Assembly (NCBI RefSeq): GCF_023195835.1
Contig: NZ_CP096199.1
Coordinates: 2,170,001 to 2,234,000 of the forward strand
Reading direction: 5' to 3'
From: Vibrio sinaloensis
GTDB lineage: Bacteria > Pseudomonadota > Gammaproteobacteria > Enterobacterales > Vibrionaceae
DNA: 64,000 bases
The position numbers were made by a program, and so were the translations under genes. Shown here in pieces: positions 39,999-49,751 of this stretch (within the stretch, counting starts at the first letter, position 1; the number at the start of each line of letters is the position of its first letter). A model generated the notes under the pieces. The model searched no databases and was not told the origin of the DNA. It saw only the letters and a list, made by a program, of their open reading frames with translations.

Positions 39999-41061
39999 CG
40001 TAGTTGAACTAGTTTCACAACCTCCTAGTAGCGGTATCAGTGTAAAGCCGTTTTCTTGGCAATACGGTACGGAAGGCTACAACGTCGAGTTAGATTACTT
40101 ACTCGAAGGCATCCTCCCTGCTAAATCTTTTGGTGTGGTTTATGGACCCAGTGGCTCTTACAAGTCCTTTCTAGTCATGAGCTGGTGCGCTCATATTTCA
40201 TCGGGGATGGATTGGGACGGAAAAAAAACCAAACGCTCGGGGGTTCTTTATGTTGTTGCAGAGGGTGGGATCGGCGCTCCACGCAGAGTAAAAGCATTCG
40301 AGAAAGCCTATCTTAACGGGCGGAAACTCGATAACTTCTTCGTCGTAAACGAGCCTGTTCATATATCAAGCATCCACTCAGAACAAATGCTTGAAGCCAC
40401 TATCGAAGATATTGAAAAAAAATGTTCCACTAAAATCGAGCTGGTGGTATTCGACACCTTGGCTCGCTGCTTCAATGGTGCTGATGAAAATAGCACTAAA
40501 GACATGAACTACTTTGTGGCGGGTTGTGACACTCTCAAAGCAAACAAAGGGGTTACGGTGTTGGTAGTTCATCACAGTGGTAAAAATGAAGCGAATGCAG
40601 CACGTGGTAGCTCAGCACTCAGGGCTGCTTGTGATTTTGAATACAAAGTCACGAGACCAGATAGCTCAAGTGAAGGGGAACCCACCTTAATACTAAAATG
40701 TGAAAAAATGAAGGATGACGAACCCCTTCCAGAACGCGCATATAGTCTTAAGCCACAACATGTATTTACCCAAGAGTCAGGCAAATCCGTCTATTCATTG
40801 GTAGTGGTGCCAGAGCAGTTTGCTCCGCCACCGAATGTAGATACGTCCAGCGAGATAAAATCCAAAACTCAAACTGCTATTTGGCAATCCATTCGTTCAA
40901 GACAGTGCAAGAGCGAGTGCACAACAAAAGATTTGATTCGGGATGATCTCAAGGTCATGGGCATGAAAGTATCTAATTTTTCGAGAGATTTACAATTACT
41001 GGTTGAGAACGAACACATAAGAGAGGTCGATGGCCAGTACGTGTGTGTTTCACATCGCTGA
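39982..41061 (+). CDS. RepA/AAA_25-type replicative helicase
   Basis: A 359-aa RecA-fold ATPase. Walker A is VYGPSGSYKS (residues 53-62), Walker B is VVFDTLARC (about residue 155), then VVHHSGKNEANAARGSSALRAACD with the conserved HHSGK and arginine. This is typical of RSF1010 RepA / AAA_25 hexameric helicases on satellites and plasmids. It starts 17 bp inside the primase-like gene. A large palindrome follows its stop. Confidence 0.88.
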   Translation: MSEPINVVELVSQPPSSGISVKPFSWQYGTEGYNVELDYLLEGILPAKSFGVVYGPSGSYKSFLVMSWCAHISSGMDWDGKKTKRSGVLYVVAEGGIGAPRRVKAFEKAYLNGRKLDNFFVVNEPVHISSIHSEQMLEATIEDIEKKCSTKIELVVFDTLARCFNGADENSTKDMNYFVAGCDTLKANKGVTVLVVHHSGKNEANAARGSSALRAACDFEYKVTRPDSSSEGEPTLILKCEKMKDDEPLPERAYSLKPQHVFTQESGKSVYSLVVVPEQFAPPPNVDTSSEIKSKTQTAIWQSIRSRQCKSECTTKDLIRDDLKVMGMKVSNFSRDLQLLVENEHIREVDGQYVCVSHR

Positions 41062-41065
41062 GGCA

Positions 41066-41108
41066 GCTCTTCATCAGGGTTTTCCCTAGGCAAAACCTGA
41101 TGAAGAGC
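41066..41108. repeat. Palindrome 1 flanking the small-terminase-like gene
   Basis: Arms GCTCTTCATCAGG / CCTGATGAAGAGC around a central GTTTTCCCTAGGCAAAA. There is no T-run, so it is not a standard terminator. A close copy lies at 41842-41882. Confidence 0.9.
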
Positions 41109-41186
41109 CATACTCGCGTAAATTTCATGACGAGTGCTTTTTTACGCACTCATTAAGTCCTTGGAACTAAAAGGGAAGATGAATCT

Positions 41187-41816
41187 ATGGCCGATTGGGA
41201 AATGCATAGACAAGAATATAAGGTGGCTTTCCAGGAGAGTGGAATTAACCTAAAAGCATGGTGTTCAGCACAAGGAATAAACTATCAAAATGCACGTAAG
41301 CACATCAAGGCTAGACAGGTGCAAGCAGGCTGCCCTGCAACTACAAAAACGAAACGGCAAAATGTGATCGAACCACAACCACAAAAAGCGAACCGACGTT
41401 CATTTAAAAAAGGCAACCAAAGAGCTCGAAAGCATGGGGCTTATGCTGAACTCCTGGTTGAGGATGACCTCAGAATAGCTCTAGAAGCCAAATCGATTGA
41501 TGAAGAACTATTGGTTAGTAGAACACGGCTAGTATCCATAATTAAATCAAGAAATCAGCTCGAAGAGACGCTAGAGGACATCGATTCTCATGAGCTTAGG
41601 GTTCAGTATGCAGAGATACTACTCAAACTAGTAGATGCCGAAGATCGTACTATTGCGAGGATTGAGTCATTACACTCTACAAGATCAAAACTATCTCGTG
41701 ATAAGGTCAGTTTATTAAAAGATGAAGCTCAAACAGAGCTAACTCATATCTCTATAGAACAGCGCAAAGCACTTTCCAACATGGACAACAAAGTTACCTA
41801 TCATATTGAATGGTAG
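41187..41816 (+). CDS. Small-terminase-like DNA-binding protein
   Basis: 209 aa. The N-terminal HTH (WEMHRQEYKVAFQESGINLKAWCSAQGINYQNARKHI) and the basic linker with KKGNQRARKHGAYAEL resemble small terminase subunits (TerS) of tailed phages, followed by a long helical region with Glu/Arg heptads. Satellites of the PICI type use their own TerS to redirect packaging. It is also possible that it is a plain regulator. It is isolated between two palindromes. Confidence 0.6.
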   Translation: MADWEMHRQEYKVAFQESGINLKAWCSAQGINYQNARKHIKARQVQAGCPATTKTKRQNVIEPQPQKANRRSFKKGNQRARKHGAYAELLVEDDLRIALEAKSIDEELLVSRTRLVSIIKSRNQLEETLEDIDSHELRVQYAEILLKLVDAEDRTIARIESLHSTRSKLSRDKVSLLKDEAQTELTHISIEQRKALSNMDNKVTYHIEW

Positions 41817-41841
41817 GTGACATATCGGAAAGCAACCGGGT

Positions 41842-41882
41842 CTCTTCATCAAGATTTCCCTAGGCAAAGCCTTGATGAAGAG
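41842..41882. repeat. Palindrome 2 flanking the small-terminase-like gene
   Basis: Arms CTCTTCATCAAG / CTTGATGAAGAG around ATTTCCCTAGGCAAAGC. The arms have changed in a compensated way relative to palindrome 1 (CAGG/CCTG becomes CAAG/CTTG), so the pairing is conserved. Confidence 0.9.
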
Positions 41883-41937
41883 CAGTTCCAGACATGAGCT
41901 TATACTTGTAATGGAGTTTCCATTTGTACATACCAAG

Positions 41938-44900
41938 TCAGCTTGAATACCACCCGTCAGCCATTGCCTCAGCTTGTTCGAGAACCAGCTTAATCGCCTC
42001 TTCAGCCGCATCTGGTGGATATTTCCATCGACGCAGTAGACGACGTACAAGGTTGCGCATCCGTGCACGCACACTCTCACGTTTCTGCCAATCTACAGTA
42101 GCGGACTTACGCAGTTGGTGAGTGAGTTCAATGGCTAGTTGGCGTAGGTTATCGTCGCCTAGGGTTCGCACAGAGGCTTCATTGGTGACTAGTGCACGGT
42201 AAAACGCAATTTCATCAGTAGACAGGTTGAGCTTATCCATCATTTCAGCGTCGGCTTGCATCTCTTTCGCCCACTGGATTAGCTCTTCAATTACCTGTGC
42301 GGTTTCGATACTACGGTTATGGTATTTACGCAAAGACTCTAAAATTCGATCGGAGTATTTCTTCTCTTGCACCACATCATTTTTCATACGAGCTTTGACT
42401 TCATCACGCAGCAGCTTCTCAAGCAGCTCAACGGCGAGGTTCTTCTCTTTCATGTTCTTAACGTCTTCTAAGAACTCTTCAGAGAGCAAGCCAATATTGG
42501 GTTTATCTAAGCCAACGGTTTTGAAGATGTCATCGACTCCATCTGCCACAATTGCATTGTTTAGGATTTGGCGCAAAGCAGAATTACGCAATTCATCACT
42601 GCGCTTTTTATCAACTGTCGAGTGTTTTAAGAAAGCAGTCTTTATCGCTCCATAAAACGCAATTTCGCTCTTATAGCCGTCCACTTCATCCAAGGTATTA
42701 CACAGAGAGAAGGCTTTCATAAGCGCTGCCATGACATCAAGAAAACGGCGTTTTCCATCACGAACTTCTTCGCCTTTGCTGTTGCGGTGTGAGAGACCAG
42801 ATATATGATTCACGGCTCCCGGAAGAAGTTGCAGTGGTTTGGTTTCAAAATCTGGACGATAGTTTAATACTTCACCATCAACGGGAGTCGCAAACATTCC
42901 GCGAATCACGTCTATTTTTTCCATGAAGACAGCTAAAGCTTCAGCGGTGTCGACTGTAGGCTGACCTTTCCCTTGACTGTTGGTATAGGTCTTAAGTGCG
43001 TTTTTAAGCTCATTGGCAATACCAATATAGTCAACAACCAAACCTCCGGGCTTATCTTTAAACACACGATTCACACGCGCTATCGCCTGCATCAGATTAT
43101 GGCCTTTCATTGGCTTGTCGATATACATGGTATGACAACAAGGCGCATCAAAACCTGTTAGCCACATATCACGGACAATTACCAATTGCAGTTCATCACT
43201 GGCGTCTTTATAGCGTTTCTCGAACAGCTTCTTGGTCTTCTTATCATGAATATGAGGCTGCATTTTGGCTTTGTCGGCGGCACTGCCTGTCATGACAATT
43301 TTAATTGCACCTTTGTTTGGATCTTCGCTATGCCATTCGGGTTTGATAGACACAATGGCGTCGTATAAATCCACACAAATCTCGCGACTCATGGCAACAA
43401 TCATTGCCTTACCCGGAAAGGTTTCACAGCGAGTGGTAAAGTGCTCAACCAGATCTTGGGCAACCTGCTGGATTCTTGGCTCCGCACCAACGAGTTTTTC
43501 GAGAGCTGACCACTGTGATTTTATTTTCTCGCGACTTTCCGTTTCTTCGTCTTCGCCAATTTCCTCTTCGACCTGATCGTTAAGCGCTTCGATTTCATCT
43601 TGATTAATATCGAGCTTGGCTAAGCGGGATTCGTAGTAAATCGGCACTGTCGCGCCGTCATCGACCGCGTCTTGAATATCGTAGATAGAAACATAATCAC
43701 CGAAGACACCGCGAGTATCTTTGTCATCTAGTGATATCGGTGTACCCGTAAAACCAATAAAGGCCGCATTTGGTAGCGCGTCACGCATATACTTTGAGTA
43801 ACCATAGACATAACGCTGATCAATCACATTGCCATTATCGTCTTTGACATCAACAAGACGAGCTTTATTGCCATACTGACTGCGGTGGGCTTCATCTGAC
43901 ACCACCACGATATTCGAGCGCTCAGAAAGAACCGGATGTGCCATTTCTTCGTCGAGTAAAGCAAACTTCTGTACGGTTGTGAAGATGATGCCACCGGACT
44001 GACGATTAAGAAGTAAATCGCGTAATGAATCACGATCTTCAGCCTGCTGAGGGATTTGCTTCAACGTTTCTTGCGCCATGGTGAAGGTATTGAATAGCTG
44101 GCCGTCTAGGTCATTACGGTCGGTAACCACTACTAAGGTTGGGTTATTCATTTCTGGTTGTTGCAGCAATTTACTTGCGTAACAGACCATCGAAATGCTT
44201 TTTCCACTTCCCTGAGTATGCCAAACCACGCCCGCTTTTTTACTTCCGGGCACCACGGTATTGGCGTAATTTGCCCGTGGCTCAGTAATTTGGTCGGACG
44301 TTGTGGCAGCCGTGACGGTTGCCTTAACAGCAGCTCGGACGGCATGGAATTGGTGATAACCTGCGATTTTTTTGATGATCTTGTCGCCATCATTTTCGAA
44401 CAACACAAAGTAACGAATGTAATCGAGCAACAGTTCAGGCTTAAAGAAGCCACGCACCATGGTCTCTAGTTGGAATTCGAGTAACGGCTTATCGCCTTCG
44501 TCCTCGATGGTTTTCCATGGCAAAAAGCGCTCTTTATTAGCCGTTAACGAGCCGACTCGCGCCGTCCAGCCATCAGAAATGACCAGCGCTTCATTGAACA
44601 CAAAGAGATCAGCGATTTCTTCTTTGTACGTTTGGATTTGATTGTAAGCATTCCAAATATCGGCATGATCATCAGCGGGGTTTTTCAGCTCTATCACTGC
44701 CAAAGGCAAGCCATTGATAAAGACAATTACATCTGGTCTACGATTGACTTTGGTGCCCGTGATGGTGAACTGATTGACCACTAAGAATTCGTTATTCTCA
44801 TGGTTCTCAAAATCAATTAATCGAACATGGGTATGCTTGGTTACCCATTGTTCATGCTCCATCACAGAGTATTCAACGGGCACACCCTCGATTAAATATT

Positions 44901-45165
44901 GGTGAAATAGTTTGTTGTTTTTAATCAGTACAGGCGTTTGCGGCGTGGCAACGATTTTCGCTACTTCAATTAAGGTGTCACAAGGTACATTAGGGTTTAA
45001 GGTTTCCAATGCCGACACTAAACGCGCCTGTAGCGTGACTTGCTGATAGTTTTCACGTTCAGGCGTATCACCATCTGGTGCGATGTCATAGCCATTTTGG
45101 TATTGGTAGCCTAGCTCTTTAAACCAATCGAGGCATTGTTGTTCTAGTTGGTCTTCAGTAATCAT
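41938..45165 (-). CDS. hsdR: Type I restriction enzyme, R subunit (HsdR)
   Basis: A 1075-aa ATP-dependent translocase/nuclease. The N-terminal PD-(D/E)xK nuclease has Asp145 (RPDVIVF) and Glu159-x-Lys161 (VIELK). The SF2 motor has Walker A TQGSGKS (317-323), DEAH 424-427 and FIGFTGTPI. Motif VI lies in AIARVNRVFKDK, and a helical C-terminal M-contact domain follows. Length and motifs are complete, so it is likely functional. It is last in the hsdM-hsdS-COG2958-hsdR operon, opposite to the satellite genes. Confidence 0.96.
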   Translation of the reverse strand: MITEDQLEQQCLDWFKELGYQYQNGYDIAPDGDTPERENYQQVTLQARLVSALETLNPNVPCDTLIEVAKIVATPQTPVLIKNNKLFHQYLIEGVPVEYSVMEHEQWVTKHTHVRLIDFENHENNEFLVVNQFTITGTKVNRRPDVIVFINGLPLAVIELKNPADDHADIWNAYNQIQTYKEEIADLFVFNEALVISDGWTARVGSLTANKERFLPWKTIEDEGDKPLLEFQLETMVRGFFKPELLLDYIRYFVLFENDGDKIIKKIAGYHQFHAVRAAVKATVTAATTSDQITEPRANYANTVVPGSKKAGVVWHTQGSGKSISMVCYASKLLQQPEMNNPTLVVVTDRNDLDGQLFNTFTMAQETLKQIPQQAEDRDSLRDLLLNRQSGGIIFTTVQKFALLDEEMAHPVLSERSNIVVVSDEAHRSQYGNKARLVDVKDDNGNVIDQRYVYGYSKYMRDALPNAAFIGFTGTPISLDDKDTRGVFGDYVSIYDIQDAVDDGATVPIYYESRLAKLDINQDEIEALNDQVEEEIGEDEETESREKIKSQWSALEKLVGAEPRIQQVAQDLVEHFTTRCETFPGKAMIVAMSREICVDLYDAIVSIKPEWHSEDPNKGAIKIVMTGSAADKAKMQPHIHDKKTKKLFEKRYKDASDELQLVIVRDMWLTGFDAPCCHTMYIDKPMKGHNLMQAIARVNRVFKDKPGGLVVDYIGIANELKNALKTYTNSQGKGQPTVDTAEALAVFMEKIDVIRGMFATPVDGEVLNYRPDFETKPLQLLPGAVNHISGLSHRNSKGEEVRDGKRRFLDVMAALMKAFSLCNTLDEVDGYKSEIAFYGAIKTAFLKHSTVDKKRSDELRNSALRQILNNAIVADGVDDIFKTVGLDKPNIGLLSEEFLEDVKNMKEKNLAVELLEKLLRDEVKARMKNDVVQEKKYSDRILESLRKYHNRSIETAQVIEELIQWAKEMQADAEMMDKLNLSTDEIAFYRALVTNEASVRTLGDDNLRQLAIELTHQLRKSATVDWQKRESVRARMRNLVRRLLRRWKYPPDAAEEAIKLVLEQAEAMADGWYSS

Positions 45166-45181
45166 TAAGCCTTTATCCTTA

Positions 45182-46111
45182 TTATTTATTCCATGCGCTC
45201 TTAATCAACCGTCCAGTTTGGTTATAAATGCCAACTTGCTCAATGTAATGGTGGAAATCCCTATTTTCAGAGACGATTCGGTTTGCAGATTGCCAATCCA
45301 CGTTGACTCTCTCTTGAGCTGGAATGAGTATTTGGCTATCAAACAAAGATTCAGTATCCAGAATCAGAACGCCAATCCCGTGCAAGCTCGACAACATTTG
45401 CAGCTCACCTTCAACGTCGCTATTTAAGCCCGTGGCAACAAGATAGCCGAAATTGGCCCAACTCGAATTCGATACGGCTTGGAAAAAGTATTTTCGTACA
45501 TTGCTTTTGGTAAGATGTTTCTTCACTTCAAAAGACCAAAGTCGAACCGAGCTGTGATTCCCACTACGCACACAGCTTCTCACAATTTCATCCCAACCTT
45601 GGTCGAGCGGCTCTAACGCCACCACATCAGGATGTAACCAGTGATTGCCACCGTTTCCATGAGAGTTTTTAGATTTACGCTCGTCAATGCGCTGACAGTA
45701 AAGACCCAGATCCTTACTGAGGTACTCAATCAACATTGGGTAGAGATCGTTCTCGCTTAAGCTTTGCGGCACCAGAGGCGTATCGATGTCTGATTCAACT
45801 GCATCGCTAAGATCATCTTCCTGATGAGCAGATGTAGGCTTCTGCTCCCAGTAATAAACCCGAGGTCTTGGTTTGTCACGAGTGGCGACATTAGGACAAA
45901 CGATTTTCGCTCTTTCAGTACGTTCCCCACCAATTTCTGCCGCGAGCTGGGCGATAAGCTTTTCTTCGGTGTTGTATCGCGGGTTTGCTTGCTTCTCAGC
46001 GATTTCTTCTGGATATCGAAGCACAAATTCTTTGGCTAAATCCCGAGCAGTAAACTTCTTGTCGGGGTTCGCCTTGAGCGTTTCGATAATCATTTCTACT
46101 CGGGTTGCCAT
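45182..46111 (-). CDS. COG2958/HrgA-like HTH-nuclease-fold protein within the hsd operon
   Basis: 309 aa. The N-terminal winged-helix-like region (RVEMIIETLKANPDKKFTARDLAKEF) is followed by a linker and a C-terminal domain. Residues HPD (160-162) and FEVKK (Glu195, Lys197) in that domain form a PD-(D/E)xK-like pattern. The layout fits COG2958 / HrgA proteins, which are often encoded with restriction systems. It overlaps the hsdS stop by 1 bp (TAATG) and precedes hsdR by 16 bp. Its role in the R-M complex is unknown. Confidence 0.8.
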   Translation of the reverse strand: MATRVEMIIETLKANPDKKFTARDLAKEFVLRYPEEIAEKQANPRYNTEEKLIAQLAAEIGGERTERAKIVCPNVATRDKPRPRVYYWEQKPTSAHQEDDLSDAVESDIDTPLVPQSLSENDLYPMLIEYLSKDLGLYCQRIDERKSKNSHGNGGNHWLHPDVVALEPLDQGWDEIVRSCVRSGNHSSVRLWSFEVKKHLTKSNVRKYFFQAVSNSSWANFGYLVATGLNSDVEGELQMLSSLHGIGVLILDTESLFDSQILIPAQERVNVDWQSANRIVSENRDFHHYIEQVGIYNQTGRLIKSAWNK

Positions 46112-47343
46112 TATTCGACCTCTGCTAATTCTTGAGCTTGTCCTAACTCGATTTCGCCGGAAAGCAATTTAGGAAGTAGCGTGTCACGCATAGCTGCAAG
46201 CTGTACATTTTGATTAAGAAGAGAGCCTTTTTGCTTAACTAAATTACCCACAACATCGTTAAATTTATTCAGTAGCTCACTTGATGGAAGTGCAAATTCA
46301 TACGAGTTGAAGTCGCCTTTTTTGAAGAATGCTCTCGCGCTGCCAGACGCTAACCCCATATTAAGTTTCACCAATCCATCCACCATATATTTGGTGTAGA
46401 AACGCAAGCTTTCATCTTTAGGTCTAAAACACCACATGTTCTGATTACGCAACGCTGGCAGTTGATGAGGATAGATCATAGCTGTTTTGCCAATACTCGC
46501 TGCAACCATTACAACGTGATAATCATACGCTTCACAGAGATACTTTTTATGACTTTCAAGGAACTCATCAGGAAGGTAAACATCGTCACCTAACCGCTCG
46601 ACCGAGTTGGATGAATCAAAGTTTTTAGTTCTGAGTACGAACGTACCTTCTTTTACGTAGTCTGGACTCTTGAATGCAAATCCATTCAATAAATCGATGA
46701 CCTTAGATAGCTTAGTTACTTCCCACCCATCAGGAATCAAACCCAACTCAGACTCAACGAGCTTTTCTGGGAATAGCGAGGCAGTCGCTTCATCCATTCC
46801 CTTTGGTTGTTCGCCATTCATCTTGGCTTTTACGGGGTCGAAATCGACAAACCATGACTTGAAGATAGCCTGTGCCATTTGTTCTAGGGTTTGGTTGGTT
46901 TGTGTATTGAGCGCTATCTTGTCATCAAGGTCACCTAACTGCTTGGAAATAGCTTTCTCTCTGTCGATACCTAGTTCGTTTACCAATAATGAGCTTAAAT
47001 GATTGCGATTTAGTGTAGGAACACCAGAGCCAACATTAAATTTTGTAAAATCAATACTACGCATTAAATAATAAATATAACGAGGATCATGTCCTTTGAA
47101 GTCTTTGACCCAAAGAGTAGTATTCAAAGGCCAAAATGGTTCCTGAATGTATTGACCGCCACCAATACTTCCGCTTCGGCCAATTACTACTCCGGGAGCA
47201 TCGACTTTGGCTGTATTGTGGTATCCCCCAATACCTGTAGAAGCGATAACAGGAACTGTACCCTCAGCTCTATCTCCCTTAGGAAGATCAAACCCTCTTT
47301 GTAAGGTAATAAACTCATTCAGTGGTGTTTTTTCAAAGCTCAT
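46111..47343 (-). CDS. hsdS: Type I restriction enzyme, specificity subunit (HsdS)
   Basis: It recognises the bipartite target for both methylation and cleavage. The 410-aa protein has two target-recognition domains, about residues 1-130 (LQRGFDLPKGDR ... WPLNTTLWVKDF) and 205-370 (LIPDGWEVTKLSKVIDLLNGFAFKS). Two conserved helical spacers separate them (KQLGDLDDKIALNTQTNQTLEQMAQ and near the end LLNQNVQLAAMRDTLLPKLLSGE, quoted in part). It overlaps hsdM by 11 bp. The recognition sequence cannot be predicted. Confidence 0.95.
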   Translation of the reverse strand: MSFEKTPLNEFITLQRGFDLPKGDRAEGTVPVIASTGIGGYHNTAKVDAPGVVIGRSGSIGGGQYIQEPFWPLNTTLWVKDFKGHDPRYIYYLMRSIDFTKFNVGSGVPTLNRNHLSSLLVNELGIDREKAISKQLGDLDDKIALNTQTNQTLEQMAQAIFKSWFVDFDPVKAKMNGEQPKGMDEATASLFPEKLVESELGLIPDGWEVTKLSKVIDLLNGFAFKSPDYVKEGTFVLRTKNFDSSNSVERLGDDVYLPDEFLESHKKYLCEAYDYHVVMVAASIGKTAMIYPHQLPALRNQNMWCFRPKDESLRFYTKYMVDGLVKLNMGLASGSARAFFKKGDFNSYEFALPSSELLNKFNDVVGNLVKQKGSLLNQNVQLAAMRDTLLPKLLSGEIELGQAQELAEVE

Positions 47344-49036
47344 AACCTAACCCCGCTAGGTTCTTCTTGATCTCAGCTTCTAGCGTTGCGGATTCTGCAA
47401 ATTGCTCACTCAACTTAGCCGTTAGCGCTGCCATCTTCTCACCAAATGGAACACCATCGTCTAGCTCTTCAGCAGCGCCAACATAACGTCCCGGAGTGAG
47501 CACAAAATCGTGTTTCTTAATCTCTTCCAAAGTTGCTGATTTGCAGAAGCCTGCTTGGTCTTCATAAGCGATACCATTTACTTCCGCGCCAGTTTTCCAT
47601 GCATGGTAAAGGTCTGCGACTTTCTGAATGTCATCACGAGTGAAATCACGCAGAACGCGGTCTTTCATATAGCCAAGGTTGCGCGCATCAATAAATAACA
47701 CTTCACCTTTGCGATCACGCAGCTTACGACCTGATTTATCGGTACGAGCTTTTTTGTTTTTGGTTAAGAACCAGATACAGGCCGGAATCTGCGTGTTGGT
47801 AAACAGTTGTCCCGGAAGCGCAACCATACACTCCACTAAATCGTTCTCGACCAGCGCAGCACGAATTTCGCCTTCGTTGTTAGTGGTCGAACTCATCGAA
47901 CCATTGGCAAGTAACAAGGCTTGTGAGCCATCAGGTGCAAGGTGGTAAAGCATATGCTGCATCCAAGCAAAGTTAGCGTTACCTGAAGGAGGTGTGCCGT
48001 ATACCCAGCGTGGATCATTATCATCGACACCTGTATTCCACTCTTTCATGTTGAAAGGTGGGTTAGCCATGATGAAGTCAGCTCGTAAATCAGGGTGTTG
48101 GTCGTTGGTATAGGTGCTGGCAGGCTCCTTACCAAAGTCATAATCCAATCCACGGATTGCCATGTTCATCGCAGCAAGCTGCCATGTGGTGTAGTTGTAT
48201 TCCTGACCGTAAATCGAGATTCGTTGCTTTTGCGTTAACGGGTCAATCTCTTTTTGGTTCGCGCGGCGCTCAATAAATCTCTCTGATTGTACAAAGAAAC
48301 CACCGGAACCCATCGCTGGGTCATACACACGGCCTTCAAACGGTTCAATCATCTCAACAATCAGCGAAACGATTGATGCTGGCGTGTAGAACTGACCGCC
48401 TTTCTTACCTTCAGCAAGCGCAAACTGGCCTAAGAAGTATTCGTAAATATGACCAAGAATATCTTTGCTATTAAGCGATTTATGATTGAATGGGATGGTC
48501 GCAATTAGGTTAATCAGTTCATTCAGTTTTGCCTGATCAATTTTTAGCGATGCGTAGTGCTTGTTGAGGACACCTTTGAGCTTCTGGTTGTCGCGCTCAA
48601 TCCCCTCCAATGCATTATCAATCAGGTGACCAACAGACGTAATTTTCTTCGTCTTACCATCAATAACCAAATCGGCACCGCCAATGACCATCGGGCCATT
48701 GCCTTGCAGGAACTTCCAACGAGATTCAGTAGGCAACCAAAACACGTTTTTCTCTTTGTAGTAATCGCGCTGTTCCAGCTCAATCGCGATTTCTTGTTCA
48801 AGCTCTTCAGCCGTGTAACCCTCAGGATCGAAGAAATACTCGTGGTCAGGGTTAGCAAAGTCTTGTTTTAGTTCTTCTTGGCGCAACATGAAGGCGTCAG
48901 ACACGTATTTAACGAAAATTAAGCCAAGCACCGCATGTTTGTATTGAGAGGCATCGAGTGACGCACGGAGTTTGTCTGCGGCTGTCCAGAGCTTGCTTTC
49001 CAGCTCTTTGAGGAATAGTTGTTCTTGTTCGTTCAT
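47333..49036 (-). CDS. hsdM: Type I restriction enzyme, M subunit (HsdM)
   Basis: A 567-aa N6-adenine DNA methyltransferase. The N-terminal HsdM_N helical domain (about residues 10-165) precedes the Rossmann domain, with GQFYTP near 215, motif I DPAMGSGGFF (239-248) and the catalytic NPPF (325-328). It is the first gene of the operon and overlaps hsdS. The gene is intact; all three core hsd genes are complete. Confidence 0.96.
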   Translation of the reverse strand: MNEQEQLFLKELESKLWTAADKLRASLDASQYKHAVLGLIFVKYVSDAFMLRQEELKQDFANPDHEYFFDPEGYTAEELEQEIAIELEQRDYYKEKNVFWLPTESRWKFLQGNGPMVIGGADLVIDGKTKKITSVGHLIDNALEGIERDNQKLKGVLNKHYASLKIDQAKLNELINLIATIPFNHKSLNSKDILGHIYEYFLGQFALAEGKKGGQFYTPASIVSLIVEMIEPFEGRVYDPAMGSGGFFVQSERFIERRANQKEIDPLTQKQRISIYGQEYNYTTWQLAAMNMAIRGLDYDFGKEPASTYTNDQHPDLRADFIMANPPFNMKEWNTGVDDNDPRWVYGTPPSGNANFAWMQHMLYHLAPDGSQALLLANGSMSSTTNNEGEIRAALVENDLVECMVALPGQLFTNTQIPACIWFLTKNKKARTDKSGRKLRDRKGEVLFIDARNLGYMKDRVLRDFTRDDIQKVADLYHAWKTGAEVNGIAYEDQAGFCKSATLEEIKKHDFVLTPGRYVGAAEELDDGVPFGEKMAALTAKLSEQFAESATLEAEIKKNLAGLGYEL

Positions 49037-49145
49037 TACGGGTTTCTTGAGTTCGAAAAGTTGGCCTTATGATACCAGTAACTACGCAAATTTCCTTGAG
49101 TTCTTCCTTACTTAACAGTGATTTTTATGAAGTAAGGAGCACATT

Positions 49146-49742
49146 ATGGCTGCTTGGAATAAAGGTAAAAGAGTTGGGCAGAAGAAAGCGTTTAAATTGG
49201 AAGACATTTGACGAATTCGAATTCGGTTGGAGCTTGAAGAACGACTGTTCGAGTTAGCGCTTTTCAACCTTGCCATAGATAGCAAACTCAGAGCGTGTGA
49301 CTTGCGTAACCTAAAGGTACAAGACGTAAGCCACAGTGGCTGCGTGATGTCACGAGCTATTGTGAAGCAACAGAAAACCCATCAAGAAGTGCACTTCGAG
49401 ATCACGCCTAAGACCCAACAAACCTTGTCTCAATGGATTATCCTTAATGGTCTGACACAAACCGACTACGTCTTCCCAAGTCCACGCCGTGAAGGGCAAC
49501 CAATCTCTTACCATTACTACACGACTATGGTTAACAGATGGGTAACGGATATCGGTTTAGATAAATCTCAGTACGGCACACATTCGCTACGTCGCACCAA
49601 GGATTCTTTGATCTACTCCAAAACCAAGAACTTACGTGCTATCCAGTTACTTCTTGGACATGCTAAGTTAGAAAGTACTATTGAATACCTTGGTGTTGAG
49701 ATTGAAGATGCGCTAAGGATTTCGGAGAGTTGTGAGACTTAA
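49146..49742 (+). pseudogene. Second tyrosine recombinase broken by an in-frame TGA
   Basis: ATG 49146 with a good RBS (AAGGAG) opens MAAWNKGKRVGQKKAFKLED, then Ile and TGA (49209-49211). The frame then continues RIRIRLELEERLFELALFNL to 49742. The family (a widespread compact site-specific integrase) has Trp at this position (EIW.IRIRL), so TGG changed to TGA. Downstream catalytic motifs remain: THSLRRTK, LLLGHAKLEST and the Tyr in IEYLG. Reinitiation at 49227 would lose the N-terminus. Confidence 0.85.
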
Positions 49743-49751
49743 GGAGTCACT

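Noticed and set aside
41066..41108. Intrinsic terminator for the helicase gene
   Set aside because: The stem is strong, but there is no T-run on either strand, and the centre is conserved with the second copy.
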